A stretch of DNA of 64,000 nt from Erwinia sp. S63 (GCF_016625195.1 NZ_JACVUP010000004.1:186001-250000), one strand, 5' to 3'. Positions 8,560 through 16,597 are shown, counted from the first letter of the stretch. The notes: generated from the sequence alone by a model not told the origin. A program made the numbers and translations.

Positions 8560-9921
8560 TTAGGTTGTGGCTTTACGGATCCAAAGCGCTGCTTCTGCCG
8601 TGGGCAATGGACGGGCGAAGTGATACCCCTGAAATAGGTTGCAGCCTTTATCACGGAGATACTCGAAATATTCTTCACTCTCGATGCCTTCAGCCAGCAC
8701 GTTCAATCCCATTTCGCGTGATAACTCAATAGTCTTGTGCACCACTATCGCGGCAGATTCATTGTTAAATATATGCATGATAAGCGACTTATCTATCTTG
8801 ATATCATCAATCGCGAAATCACTGATCGATTTAAGCGATGAATAACCCACGCCAAAATCATCGATCGCCCATTTAATGCCCAACTGACTAAAATGCTCAA
8901 TGACACTGCTGATTCTTTTTTGATCGTAAATAAAGGTGGTTTCAGTAATCTCAAACTTTAATCTTTCCGGACTAATTTTGTGATGTGAGAGCGTCAGCAA
9001 AGTATCCTGGGTAAAATCCCGATGCATCAACTGCAGTGGACTGATGTTTATCGAAAACTTCAGATTGCTGAGATTATACATGCGATCCCAGTCAGACATT
9101 TGCTGCAGGGTTCTCTCCATAACCCATTTACCTATCTCAATAATCAGACCACTTTTTTCCGCCACAGGAATAAACACCTCGGGCGAGATAAAACCTTTCA
9201 CCGGATGCTTCCAACGAAGTAAGGCTTCGAAGCCTATCAACTTTTTATTGATATCCACCTGTGGCTGATAGTACAGCTCCAGCTGATTCTTTTCGATGGC
9301 GTTGGAAAGCTCCCGTTTAATCAGGTCGGTCTCCGAATAATCACCGCGTGACGTAAACACGGTTAACAGCAGCGCGATAATCGACACACTGCAGTTAACA
9401 ATATAGAAGCCAGGTTCCTCAGGTATGCTCAGCCTGAAAGCCCCATTTTGCCAGGTTAATCCTGTGGCGATAAACAGCAGATAAAATGCCAGGCAAATGA
9501 GAGGGAAAATTTTACTGAGGTAACTCGATTGCTGGCGTAGCACCAGCGCGGAACCAATGGTCAGAGCCATTAGGTAGTTGTATTCCGAACGCTTAACAAT
9601 TGAGTGATAATTATCCAGTAATAGTAGCAGGATAATACTGAATAAGAGCGCATGCACGATGATGTAAAGGTTGCGTTTTAAGCCACTGCAGAAGGCTGCA
9701 CTGGTGATGTAACCGCCCAGTAATGTGCTGGCAGCATATAACCAGGCAATTTCATGGTGACCCCTGACAACGTTGAACAACACCATATAAATCCCGGCAA
9801 CAATGCTGGATGTCCCGGCGATCAATAAGGTTAAGCGCAGTTTCTTTTCCAGGCTATCGCCTTTCAAAATAAACGGCAGATTACGAATGATTGAAAATCC
9901 TGAACTGAAATAAGAGATCAT
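8560..9921 (-). CDS. Membrane-bound EAL-domain c-di-GMP phosphodiesterase
   Basis: A 453-aa protein. Residues about 30-190 contain six hydrophobic segments forming a membrane sensor of no family I recognise, and residues about 205-445 form an EAL domain. Catalytic features are present: EALL at 232-235, NISPLQL at 292-298, EITET at 324-328, DDFGVGYSS at 354-362, IDKSLI from 375, AEGIE from 410 and QGYHFARPLP at 431-440. No GGDEF domain is present. It should hydrolyse c-di-GMP at the inner face of the membrane, favouring motility over biofilm. It is monocistronic and convergent with the small coiled-coil gene. Confidence 0.9.
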   Translation of the reverse strand: MISYFSSGFSIIRNLPFILKGDSLEKKLRLTLLIAGTSSIVAGIYMVLFNVVRGHHEIAWLYAASTLLGGYITSAAFCSGLKRNLYIIVHALLFSIILLLLLDNYHSIVKRSEYNYLMALTIGSALVLRQQSSYLSKIFPLICLAFYLLFIATGLTWQNGAFRLSIPEEPGFYIVNCSVSIIALLLTVFTSRGDYSETDLIKRELSNAIEKNQLELYYQPQVDINKKLIGFEALLRWKHPVKGFISPEVFIPVAEKSGLIIEIGKWVMERTLQQMSDWDRMYNLSNLKFSINISPLQLMHRDFTQDTLLTLSHHKISPERLKFEITETTFIYDQKRISSVIEHFSQLGIKWAIDDFGVGYSSLKSISDFAIDDIKIDKSLIMHIFNNESAAIVVHKTIELSREMGLNVLAEGIESEEYFEYLRDKGCNLFQGYHFARPLPTAEAALWIRKATT

Positions 9922-10333
9922 TAGCTATTCTCAGTTTTATAGTCATAATTATTTAATGTTTTCAGTCAGGTATATTAAGGAAAAGCGTGACGGCTGTCAT
10001 AACTGTTTTCACGTTATTTACACTCACTCAAGCTGCATTGTGATTTGACCTATGTTAGGGGGAAAGGGGCACTTTTCCGGATTAAACTGGCTGATTGAGG
10101 TGACTTAAGTCGATTATTTCCATTTGTATGCGGCAGGTTAAGAAATCGCGAAAGCCGCATGGCATTTTCTGCTTAGCGCGATTGTGCCTACCCTATGGCA
10201 AGTCCACACGTTAGAATGAAATCTAAATGCCTTAAGGTAGTTGCAGTGCCAGAGGCAAAAACAACAAGCGCTGGACACGTATTCAGCCTGGCCTGGCCCG
10301 ATTGTGAAACCCACTTTTAAACGACTGGTTGCA
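9922..10333. other. Intergenic stretch before the HAM1-SIR2 pair
   Basis: About 410 bp with no supported gene. It must hold the promoter of the EAL gene (leftwards) and of the HAM1-like gene (rightwards). No adenosine deaminase-like coding region is found here, which matters for comparing the pair downstream with Kongming systems. A 172-aa reading on the minus strand from 10656 is a shadow of the HAM1-like gene. Confidence 0.5.
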
Positions 10334-10894
10334 ATGAAAATACGCTTTCTATCTGCCAATGAGCTAAAGCTTGCCGAAGTGCGCACCATCCTGGAGCCGG
10401 TTGGCGTCGAAGTCATTCCCATCGCCCGCCGCATCGAAGAGATCCAAACAGAAAATGAAGTTGAACTGGTACGTGACAAACTCACCAAAGCCTTTTCCAT
10501 CATTGGGCGTCCACTGTTTGTTGAGCACACCGGCCTGTATCTGGATGGGTTGAATGGTTTGCCTGCCGGATTGACGCGCATTTTCTGGAGCCGTTTGAAC
10601 GCTGAGCGCTTCACCAAACTGGTTAGCGGTCTGGATAGCCCCAGCGTGACCGCCAAAACGGTATTGGGCTATTGTGATGGCCGTAAAATGTACCAGTTTG
10701 AGGGTGAGCTGCGCGGTACCATCGCACCGGCGCCGGCCGGACCGCGCGAGTTTCAGTGGGACTGCGTATTCATTCCAGAAGGGCATTCGCAGACCTTCGC
10801 CGAAATGGGTGAATTCAAAAACGAAATATCCATGCGCCGGCTGGCACTGGATCGTTTCGCCACCTTTCTCAAAACATCACGGGGACTGGCATGA
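10334..10894 (+). CDS. HAM1/RdgB-like protein with altered active site (KomB-like)
   Basis: A 186-aa protein of the RdgB/HAM1/ITPA inosine triphosphate pyrophosphatase fold. The nucleotide-binding opening SANELKLAEV (residues 7-16) fits the SxNxxKxxE family pattern, and GLPAGL plus the FQWDCVFIP segment match later motifs. The acidic pair that binds metal and catalyses hydrolysis in the family is E64-H65 here (VEHTGL), where enzymes have (D/E)-D. The C-terminal SHR motif reads ISMRR. Both changes suggest a nucleotide sensor rather than a housekeeping pyrophosphatase. It overlaps the SIR2-like gene by ATGA. No good ribosome site precedes this ATG; a GTG at 10304 is a possible alternative start. 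The KomB comparison rests on domain pairing recalled from recent literature. Confidence 0.8.
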   Translation: MKIRFLSANELKLAEVRTILEPVGVEVIPIARRIEEIQTENEVELVRDKLTKAFSIIGRPLFVEHTGLYLDGLNGLPAGLTRIFWSRLNAERFTKLVSGLDSPSVTAKTVLGYCDGRKMYQFEGELRGTIAPAPAGPREFQWDCVFIPEGHSQTFAEMGEFKNEISMRRLALDRFATFLKTSRGLA

Positions 10895-11685
10895 AACCGG
10901 AACTCAAACGCGCCTACGATGCAGGCAAACTGATCCTGTTTGCGGGCGCGGGTATTTCACGCAATCTGGGTTTGCCGGAGTGGCATGAGCTGATTGCGCA
11001 TCTGGCCAAAGAACTGGGTTACGATCCGAAGATCTTTAATACTTATGGCACACATCTTTCGCTGGCGGAGTACTACAAGCAGCGCAAAGGTTCGCTCGGT
11101 CCGTTACGCAGTTGGATGGATCGTGAGTGGCATCGCCCGGATATTGACGTGCGCAGCTCTGAAATTCACACCATGATCACGCAGGGCAATTTCTCCCGTA
11201 TCTATACCACCAATTACGATCGCTGGCTGGAGATGGCGCACGAAGCTCACAATGTGCCGTACAGCAAAGTGGCGAATGCGGCGGATTTGGTGTCATTGAC
11301 CGAAGACAAGCGTCATATCATTAAACTTCATGGTGATTTTGACGATGATACGTCCATCGTGCTGGATGAGAGCAGTTACTTTGAGCGCCTCTATTTCGAT
11401 TCGCCGCTGGATATCAAACTGACGCATGACGTGATGGGCAACTCGGTGTTGTTTGTCGGTTACAGCATCAGTGACTTTAACATTCGTCTGTTATTCTACC
11501 GCCTGACCAAGATGTGGGGCCGTACCGGATTGGCTACCGCACGTCCCAAATCCTACTTGTTCACCAACCGCAATAATCCGGTGGCCAAAGAGGTGCTGGG
11601 GCAGTGGGGCATCGAAATGATCGTTTCAGAAGAGGACGATCCGCGAAAAGCGCTGGCGACGTTCCTGGAAGAATTACTGGCTTAA
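10891..11685 (+). CDS. SIR2-like protein (KomC-like predicted NADase)
   Basis: A 264-aa single-domain SIR2-like protein. The NAD-binding GAGIS is at residues 19-23, TTNYD at 106-110, KLHGD with the expected catalytic histidine at 145-149, and the late FVGYSISDFNIR segment follows. There is no zinc-finger Cys quartet, so it is unlike protein-deacetylating sirtuins and like the defence-associated SIR2 group that degrades NAD. Its ATG lies inside the stop of the HAM1-like gene, giving tight coupling. Together the pair matches KomB-KomC of the Kongming system, in which a dITP-sensing HAM1-SIR2 complex depletes NAD. The deaminase partner KomA is not seen nearby. Confidence 0.88.
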   Translation: MKPELKRAYDAGKLILFAGAGISRNLGLPEWHELIAHLAKELGYDPKIFNTYGTHLSLAEYYKQRKGSLGPLRSWMDREWHRPDIDVRSSEIHTMITQGNFSRIYTTNYDRWLEMAHEAHNVPYSKVANAADLVSLTEDKRHIIKLHGDFDDDTSIVLDESSYFERLYFDSPLDIKLTHDVMGNSVLFVGYSISDFNIRLLFYRLTKMWGRTGLATARPKSYLFTNRNNPVAKEVLGQWGIEMIVSEEDDPRKALATFLEELLA

Positions 11686-11725
11686 TGAGCAGAAAACGTT
11701 TGCTCAAAAAAGTTTGCTTAGAATA

Positions 11726-11745
11726 TACTGTATATAAATACAGTT
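11726..11745 (+). promoter_or_regulatory. LexA (SOS) box of yebG
   Basis: TACTGT, eight AT bases, then ACAGTT: the CTGT-N8-ACAG core fits the gammaproteobacterial LexA consensus. It lies 15 bp before the yebG start, as expected for a DNA damage-inducible promoter. Confidence 0.92.
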
Positions 11746-11759
11746 AACCGAGGTGCATC

Positions 11760-12134
11760 ATGGCAGTCGAAACCAAATATGTTGTTGTCAGAAAGGGTGA
11801 AGAAAAAATGACGTTTGCCAATAAAAAAGACGCGGATGCCTGGGACAAAATGCTCGATATGGCGGACGCCTTCACCGACTGGCTGCAGCAGCATCAGCCT
11901 GAGCTGGGTGAAGCACAGGCTGAAGCGTTAGGCATGTTACTGGCTGAGCAGAAGGATGCGGTGCAGCATATCCTGCGTACCAGCAAATTACCGGATGCGG
12001 TAAAGGAAGAAGCGTCAGCTGAAGTCGAGACTGAGGCTTCTGCGGAATCTGAAACCTCTGCGGAATCTGAAGCTTCTGCAGAAGCAGACACCGGTAAACT
12101 CGAAAAGAAAGTGCGCGCGGTTAAAGCTGCCTGA
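11760..12134 (+). CDS. yebG: YebG-family SOS-inducible protein
   Basis: A 124-aa protein whose first 80 residues match E. coli YebG closely (MAVETKYVVVRKGEEKMTFANKK-type opening, then ADAWDKMLDMAD and LAEQKDAVQHILRTSKLP). It is about 28 residues longer than the E. coli protein (96 aa). The extra length is a low-complexity acidic tail built from hexapeptides of the type EASAES between residues 84 and 109, then a basic end (KLEKKVRAVKAA). A LexA box sits directly upstream, so induction by DNA damage is expected. The molecular role of YebG is not established. Confidence 0.93.
   Translation: MAVETKYVVVRKGEEKMTFANKKDADAWDKMLDMADAFTDWLQQHQPELGEAQAEALGMLLAEQKDAVQHILRTSKLPDAVKEEASAEVETEASAESETSAESEASAEADTGKLEKKVRAVKAA
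12033..12086 (+). repeat. 18-bp coding repeats in the yebG tail
   Basis: Three consecutive 18-bp units encode EASAES, ETSAES and EASAEA, and a fourth diverged unit (EASAEV) begins at 12009. The repetition in both DNA and protein suggests slippage-driven lengthening of the tail. Confidence 0.8.
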
Positions 12135-12140
12135 TACTTT

Positions 12141-12217
12141 GCTGAGAGCTGAGAGCTGAGAGCTGAGAGCTGAGAGCTGAGAGCTGAGAGCTGAAAGCTG
12201 AAAGCTGAAAGCTTAGA
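12141..12217. repeat. Heptanucleotide tandem repeat (GCTGAGA)n
   Basis: Seven perfect GCTGAGA units, three GCTGAAA variants and one GCTTAGA unit run head to tail without interruption. The tract starts 6 bp after the yebG stop and lies between convergent yebG and fic. It has the form of a variable-number tandem repeat. It is outside any supported gene, and as 7 is not a multiple of 3 it could not stay in frame if translated. Confidence 0.95.
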
Positions 12218-12221
12218 ACTG

Positions 12222-12243
12222 GGAGCGGCGAGAAGGTCGCTCC
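12222..12243. terminator. Possible bidirectional terminator between yebG and fic
   Basis: GGAGCG and CGCTCC form a 6-bp GC-rich stem with a 10-nt loop in the convergent gap. The U-tract is poor, so the call is tentative. Confidence 0.4.
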
Positions 12244-12260
12244 TGTTGCTTCACTAAACT

Positions 12261-13367
12261 CTACAGCTTGATCTGATAACGCGTACTACGCCCACCGCCC
12301 GGTAGTTTCTCCAGACAGCCTTTCTCCAGTAATTCCGTCAAATGGCGCGTCGCCGTGGCCTTACTGACCTTCGCCACTTTTTGGTATTGGCTAGCACTTA
12401 TACCTTCAACAAAGCCGTTTTCACCGCCATCCAGTAAGCGATTCAATACGCGATTTTGATCGGTGTTCAACTGTGCATTGTGGTGAATCAGCCAGAATTT
12501 CGCTTTGTTCTGTATCCGCGTGACCGATGCCAGCGCCTCTTCCAGACTGTCATTGAGCACATCGAGGAACCACAGCATCCAGGCCGTGATGTCCATACCG
12601 CCGCGCTGTGTCTCTTGCAAAATCCGATAATAATCCGTGCGCCGGGTCAGAATTGATGACGACATGGCATATAACCGGATGCTTTGGCTGTCTGCTTGCG
12701 CCAGCGCTAAATCCGTCAGCGCACGTGTTATACGACCGTTGCCATCATCGAATGGATGCAGCGTAACAAACCACAGATGACAGATTGCAGCGCGCAGCAG
12801 TGGATCGAGTTGAACCTCGTTATGGCTGTGATTAAACCAGCGAATAAACTGATCAAGCTGCCGTTCAAGCCCGTCGCGTGGTGGTGCTTCAAAATGCACG
12901 GTTGGGCGATCGATGCGCCCGGATACCACCTGCATCGGCTCCTCACCTCGCAAACCACCCACGTTCAGACGCTTGATCGTCCATTCACTCGACGGGAAAA
13001 GCCACTGATGCCACTGGCATAACCGCTCAAAGGTGAGTGGCGTATCGCGCTGGGTGATGGCATCCATCATCATGGTGGCCAGTCCTTCGGAGCGTTCGGA
13101 GACGGGATAGGGCTGCTCCAGCGAGACACCTAATCGCCGCGCAAGGGAAGATCTGACCGATTCGGCGTTAACACGCTCATCTTCGATGGCGGAGGAAGAC
13201 AGGATGTTGGTGAGCAACGTATTCAACGTTTGTGCATCAGTGTTATCGGATATGCTTGCGCGGCCCAGCAAAATGCCGCGCTGCTGCTGGAGATAGCGCA
13301 ATCGTGGCAGGAGTTTTTCCTCTTGCCAGCGAAAATTCGGCCACTCAGGTTGCTGCCATATCCACAT
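12261..13367 (-). CDS. Fic-family protein with DUF4172-type N-terminus and C-terminal HTH
   Basis: A 369-aa predicted AMP-transferring (Fic) protein. The N-terminus (MWIWQQPEWPNFRW) is typical of the DUF4172 group. The Fic motif HPFDDGNGR is at residues 204-212 and is complete. SSSAIEDE at 57-64 matches the inhibitory (S/T)xxxE helix, with Asp replacing the usual Gly after the Glu, so it is probably self-inhibited. The last 60 residues form a winged-helix segment (SKATATRHLTELLEKGCLEKLP). The start follows AGGTGAGG; the in-frame ATG at 13433 is unlikely. Its promoter region carries repeated GGCTCA/TGAGCC half-sites, suggesting autoregulation. Confidence 0.88.
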   Translation of the reverse strand: MWIWQQPEWPNFRWQEEKLLPRLRYLQQQRGILLGRASISDNTDAQTLNTLLTNILSSSAIEDERVNAESVRSSLARRLGVSLEQPYPVSERSEGLATMMMDAITQRDTPLTFERLCQWHQWLFPSSEWTIKRLNVGGLRGEEPMQVVSGRIDRPTVHFEAPPRDGLERQLDQFIRWFNHSHNEVQLDPLLRAAICHLWFVTLHPFDDGNGRITRALTDLALAQADSQSIRLYAMSSSILTRRTDYYRILQETQRGGMDITAWMLWFLDVLNDSLEEALASVTRIQNKAKFWLIHHNAQLNTDQNRVLNRLLDGGENGFVEGISASQYQKVAKVSKATATRHLTELLEKGCLEKLPGGGRSTRYQIKL

Positions 13368-13391
13368 AATTCGCCTCACCTCATTTGCCAA

Positions 13392-13516
13392 TGAGCCAAA
13401 AAATGATGCTATTAGGCTCATGTCTTGAGCCATAAAAGGGATTTTTCGGCTCGTATATTGAGCTGAATGATACGATTTAATCGGCTCAAACGCCAGTGAA
13501 TATGCGAATTTGAGCC
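13392..13516. promoter_or_regulatory. Cluster of GGCTCA/TGAGCC half-sites upstream of fic
   Basis: Half-sites occur at 13392 (TGAGCC), 13415 (GGCTCA), 13426 (TGAGCC), 13448 (GGCTCG), 13460 (TGAGCT), 13483 (GGCTCA) and 13511 (TGAGCC). The pair at 13415-13431 is a palindrome with a 5-nt spacer, and that at 13448-13465 is a degenerate copy with 6 nt. The spacing over the fic promoter suits binding of a winged-helix protein, possibly Fic itself. Confidence 0.55.
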
Positions 13517-13657
13517 CTATGAGAAGGCTAAATGTGTGGCGATTTCAGGCTGAAATTTTCGCGGCAGTGGAGAAGGAGTTAAGTGCCTGATGGCGGCCTG
13601 TGCGCCGCCATCAGTGAGAATGAAGTGACTTTGGTTGTAGCAGTGATGGAGAGCAGA

Positions 13658-13762
13658 TCAATGGGTGAAAAGTGAAAATGTTCCAGAGTAGTAACTCACC
13701 ATCCACGCCACATACATCAGCCAAACCAATAGCAATCCTGTTAAGCCTAATTTACCTGTCAT
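13658..13762 (-). CDS. Small single-span membrane protein (34 aa)
   Basis: A 34-residue frame, MTGKLGLTGLLLVWLMYVAW and then a polar aromatic tail ending FTH. It has one hydrophobic segment (residues 5-24) and an AGAGGA ribosome site 8 nt before the ATG. It is too short for standard ORF lists. The combination of a good ribosome site, a clear membrane segment and a 290-bp surround without other genes argues that it is translated. Function unknown. Confidence 0.5.
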   Translation of the reverse strand: MTGKLGLTGLLLVWLMYVAWMVSYYSGTFSLFTH

Positions 13763-14075
13763 GATGCATTCCTCTTGTTATTTGGCGTCATGCGCCCTGT
13801 AACGAATAAGCTGACAGGATGATGAGATGACGATCTTGCGCCAGATCAAAAACAGCAGGATTTTGTCGCGGAAATGCACAGGTAAAAAATGATCCGGGCA
13901 GAGAAAAGGTGTTGGGTCTCGCTTCGCTAAACCATTTATCACAGAAATTATAAGGAATTTAAGCGGATAAAAAGTGCCGCTTATTGAACATATTTTCCAA
14001 ATATCCCGGCATAACCCTCCAGATATTCTAGAGTTAATCGCGAAGTTTAAAAAATACACAATCCTGCAATCGTTT
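13763..14075. other. Intergenic stretch before the PQQ dehydrogenase
   Basis: Around 310 bp without a supported gene. An open frame continuous with the dehydrogenase reaches back to 13974, but its residues look unlike a membrane dehydrogenase N-terminus and no ribosome site is seen. It probably holds divergent promoters for the small membrane protein and the dehydrogenase. Confidence 0.45.
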
Positions 14076-16556
14076 ATGGCAAAGGACATTATTTTGAACA
14101 TCGCAAACCAAATACCCAGACTTTCGTTCTGGAATAAACTATTTGCTCTTATTCTGCTGTTGTTGGGGATTATTCTGGCCGCAGGCGGGGGCTGGCTGGT
14201 GGCCTTAGGCGGAAACTGGTACTACGTGCTGGCGGGTATAGGGCTGATCATCTCTGCGGTACTGATATTCATGAAGCGCACCAGCGGTGCAGGCTGGTTC
14301 GCGCTGGTGTTTGTCGGTACGCTGATCTGGACCATCCAGGAATCGGGGCTGGATTACTGGCGCTGGGTTCCGCGCTTTGCGCTAATGCTGATTCTTGGCA
14401 TTGTGTTTGCCTTTCAGTTGCCCAATCTGGCACCGCGCGTCAGTCGGGGTGCTTCACGCGCGCTGGCGGCGGTGCTGATTGTCGCCTTTGTGGTCGCCGC
14501 TGCGCTGCCCTTTGCGCCACTTAATGAAACGCCGGCCACCGATGTACCCGCTGCGGGTTCGGCCAACTTCATGGCGGATACCGGTAATGGGAAAGCCTCC
14601 ACGCCAGACAATGGTGACTGGTATACCTACGGCGGTTCTCTGGCGTCGCAGCGTTTCGCCAATGCCAGCCAGATTACCCCCGATAACGTGAAAGACCTCA
14701 AACTTGCCTGGCAATTCCGTACCGGTGATTTACCCAAAGCGCGTTGGGGTGGTGAAAACACGCCGATCAAAGTGGGCGATACGCTCTACACCTGTACCGC
14801 TCGCAACATGGTGTTCGCGTTGGATGCCGCAACCGGCAAAGAGAAGTGGCACTTTGACCCGAAGGTCAGCGACAAATCTATTCCGTACACCGCCGCCTGT
14901 CGTGGGTTGACCTGGTATGACAGCCAGACCAACAGCCACGCAACCACTGGACAGGAAGCGGCTGTTGCACCGAACGGTGATAACAGTGACTGCCAGCAGC
15001 GCATCATTCTCGGTACGCTGGATGCCCGCATCATTGAGTTGAACGCTAAAACCGGTGAAGTGTGCCGCAGTTTCGGCAATCAGGGCACGGTCAATCTCGC
15101 TGAAGATATGGGAGAAATCTACGACGGCTATGTGGCCATCAACTCAGCGCCGGTGGTGATACGCGACACGTTGGTAGTGGGACATCAGACGATCGATGGA
15201 CAGCGCGCATTTGGCCCGCCGGGCGTGATCAAAGCTTATGATGTGCGCACGGGCGCGCTGAAATGGGCATGGGATGCTGCCGACCCGGATACGGCGACAC
15301 CGAAGAAAGGACCTAATGCCTATAAACGCGGTTCACCGGATGTCTGGACCTCGTTTACCGGTGACGACAAGTTAGGATTGGTGTATCTGCCGGTCGGGAA
15401 CTCCTCAGGTGACTATTGGAGCGGTACGCGCTCACCTGCCGAAAATAAGTATTCGGTCTCACTGACGGCATTAAACATCGATACCGGTTTGCCGGCCTGG
15501 ACTTTCCAGACTGCGCATAAAGATGTGTGGGATTACGATCCCGGTTCTCAGCCCACGCTGGTGGATTATCCGGATAAAAATGGCGGTAAGACACCGGCAA
15601 TTATCATGCCGACCAAACAGGGCGAAATTTATGTATTGGATCGCCGCACCGGCAAATCGCTGTTTGGTGTTGAGGAGCGTCCGGTACCCGGCGGTGGCGT
15701 TGAGCCAGTTCAGCGTTCGCCTACCCAGCCTTATTCACTATTCCATCATCTGAGCAAACCGGACCTTACGCCGCAGGACATGTGGGGCTTAACACCGGTA
15801 GATCAGCTGGTGTGTCGCATTCAGTTCCAGCAAGCCAGTTATAAAGGGCAGTACACACCACCGGAAGCTGATCGTCATTCGATTGAGTATCCGGGTTATA
15901 ACGGTGGTTCTGACTGGGGCAGTGTGGCCGTGGATCCGACTCGCGGCATCATCATTGCTAACTACAACGATATGCCGAACTACAACATTCTGGTGCCGCG
16001 TGCCAAAGCTGATGCGATGGGTTGGAAACCCCGCGATGAAATCCCGTATAACCCACACGATACCGGTCATGCGGAAGGGGCTGGCGATCCACAAATCGGC
16101 GTGCCTTACGCGGTGAATGTGAATGCGGGCTGGCGCTTGCCGTACACCGGCATGCTGTGTAAGGAGCCGCCTTACGGTGGCATCCGCGCCATTGACCTGC
16201 GTGATGGCCGCACTATCTGGGATCGTCCACTGGGCACCGCACGTCGTAATGGCCCGTTTGGTCTGCCAACCGGATTGCCGATTAACATTGGTACGCCGAA
16301 TAATGGCGGTTCCGTGGTGACATCTAGCGGACTGATCTTTGTCGCGGCCGCCACCGATGACTTAATCCGCGCCATCGACATGAAAACCGGTAAGGAAGTG
16401 TGGAGCACGGAACTGCCTGCAGGAGGCCAGGCCAACCCAATGATCTACACGCAAAATGGACGTGAGTATCTGGTGATTGTCGCAGCAGGGCATCACTTTA
16501 TGGAGACGCCGGTGGGCGATTATGTGCTGGCATACGCGCTGCCTGAACAGAAATAA
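14076..16556 (+). CDS. Membrane-bound PQQ-dependent dehydrogenase (glucose/quinate/shikimate family)
   Basis: An 826-aa quinoprotein. The N-terminus has five membrane helices (about residues 15-150), including the family's GGGWLVALGGNWYY segment. A periplasmic eight-bladed PQQ propeller follows. TAHKDVWDYDPGSQPTLVDYP contains the catalytic Asp region, equivalent to HNDLWDFD of E. coli Gcd, and DMWGATP-type DMWGLTP is present. It oxidises a sugar or cyclic polyol at the periplasmic face and passes electrons to ubiquinone. Whether it takes glucose or quinate/shikimate cannot be decided. The start is uncertain: a TTG at 14094 has a better ribosome site (AAAGGA). The next operon is convergent. 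Confidence 0.9.
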   Translation: MAKDIILNIANQIPRLSFWNKLFALILLLLGIILAAGGGWLVALGGNWYYVLAGIGLIISAVLIFMKRTSGAGWFALVFVGTLIWTIQESGLDYWRWVPRFALMLILGIVFAFQLPNLAPRVSRGASRALAAVLIVAFVVAAALPFAPLNETPATDVPAAGSANFMADTGNGKASTPDNGDWYTYGGSLASQRFANASQITPDNVKDLKLAWQFRTGDLPKARWGGENTPIKVGDTLYTCTARNMVFALDAATGKEKWHFDPKVSDKSIPYTAACRGLTWYDSQTNSHATTGQEAAVAPNGDNSDCQQRIILGTLDARIIELNAKTGEVCRSFGNQGTVNLAEDMGEIYDGYVAINSAPVVIRDTLVVGHQTIDGQRAFGPPGVIKAYDVRTGALKWAWDAADPDTATPKKGPNAYKRGSPDVWTSFTGDDKLGLVYLPVGNSSGDYWSGTRSPAENKYSVSLTALNIDTGLPAWTFQTAHKDVWDYDPGSQPTLVDYPDKNGGKTPAIIMPTKQGEIYVLDRRTGKSLFGVEERPVPGGGVEPVQRSPTQPYSLFHHLSKPDLTPQDMWGLTPVDQLVCRIQFQQASYKGQYTPPEADRHSIEYPGYNGGSDWGSVAVDPTRGIIIANYNDMPNYNILVPRAKADAMGWKPRDEIPYNPHDTGHAEGAGDPQIGVPYAVNVNAGWRLPYTGMLCKEPPYGGIRAIDLRDGRTIWDRPLGTARRNGPFGLPTGLPINIGTPNNGGSVVTSSGLIFVAAATDDLIRAIDMKTGKEVWSTELPAGGQANPMIYTQNGREYLVIVAAGHHFMETPVGDYVLAYALPEQK

Positions 16557-16567
16557 CCACCATTGAA

Positions 16568-16597
16568 AGCGGGATTAGGCTGCGACCTAATCCCGCT
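16568..16597. terminator. Hairpin between convergent genes
   Basis: AGCGGGATTAGG and CCTAATCCCGCT form a perfect 12-bp stem with a 6-nt loop, 11 bp after the dehydrogenase stop. There is no clear U-tract on the plus strand, but the stem and its place between convergent genes fit a bidirectional terminator. Confidence 0.65.

Noticed and set aside
10138..10656. Open frame of 172 aa on the minus strand across the HAM1-like gene
   Set aside because: It lies antisense to a gene with clear family motifs, has no ribosome site, and its residues are low in recognisable structure. It is a codon-bias shadow.
11686..11706. Stem-loop TGAGCA/TGCTCA after the SIR2-like gene as a terminator
   Set aside because: The stem is only 6 bp and is followed by an A-run rather than a T-run on the coding strand.
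12141..12217. Heptamer array as a possible CRISPR
   Set aside because: Units are 7 bp and contiguous with no spacers. This is a simple tandem repeat.
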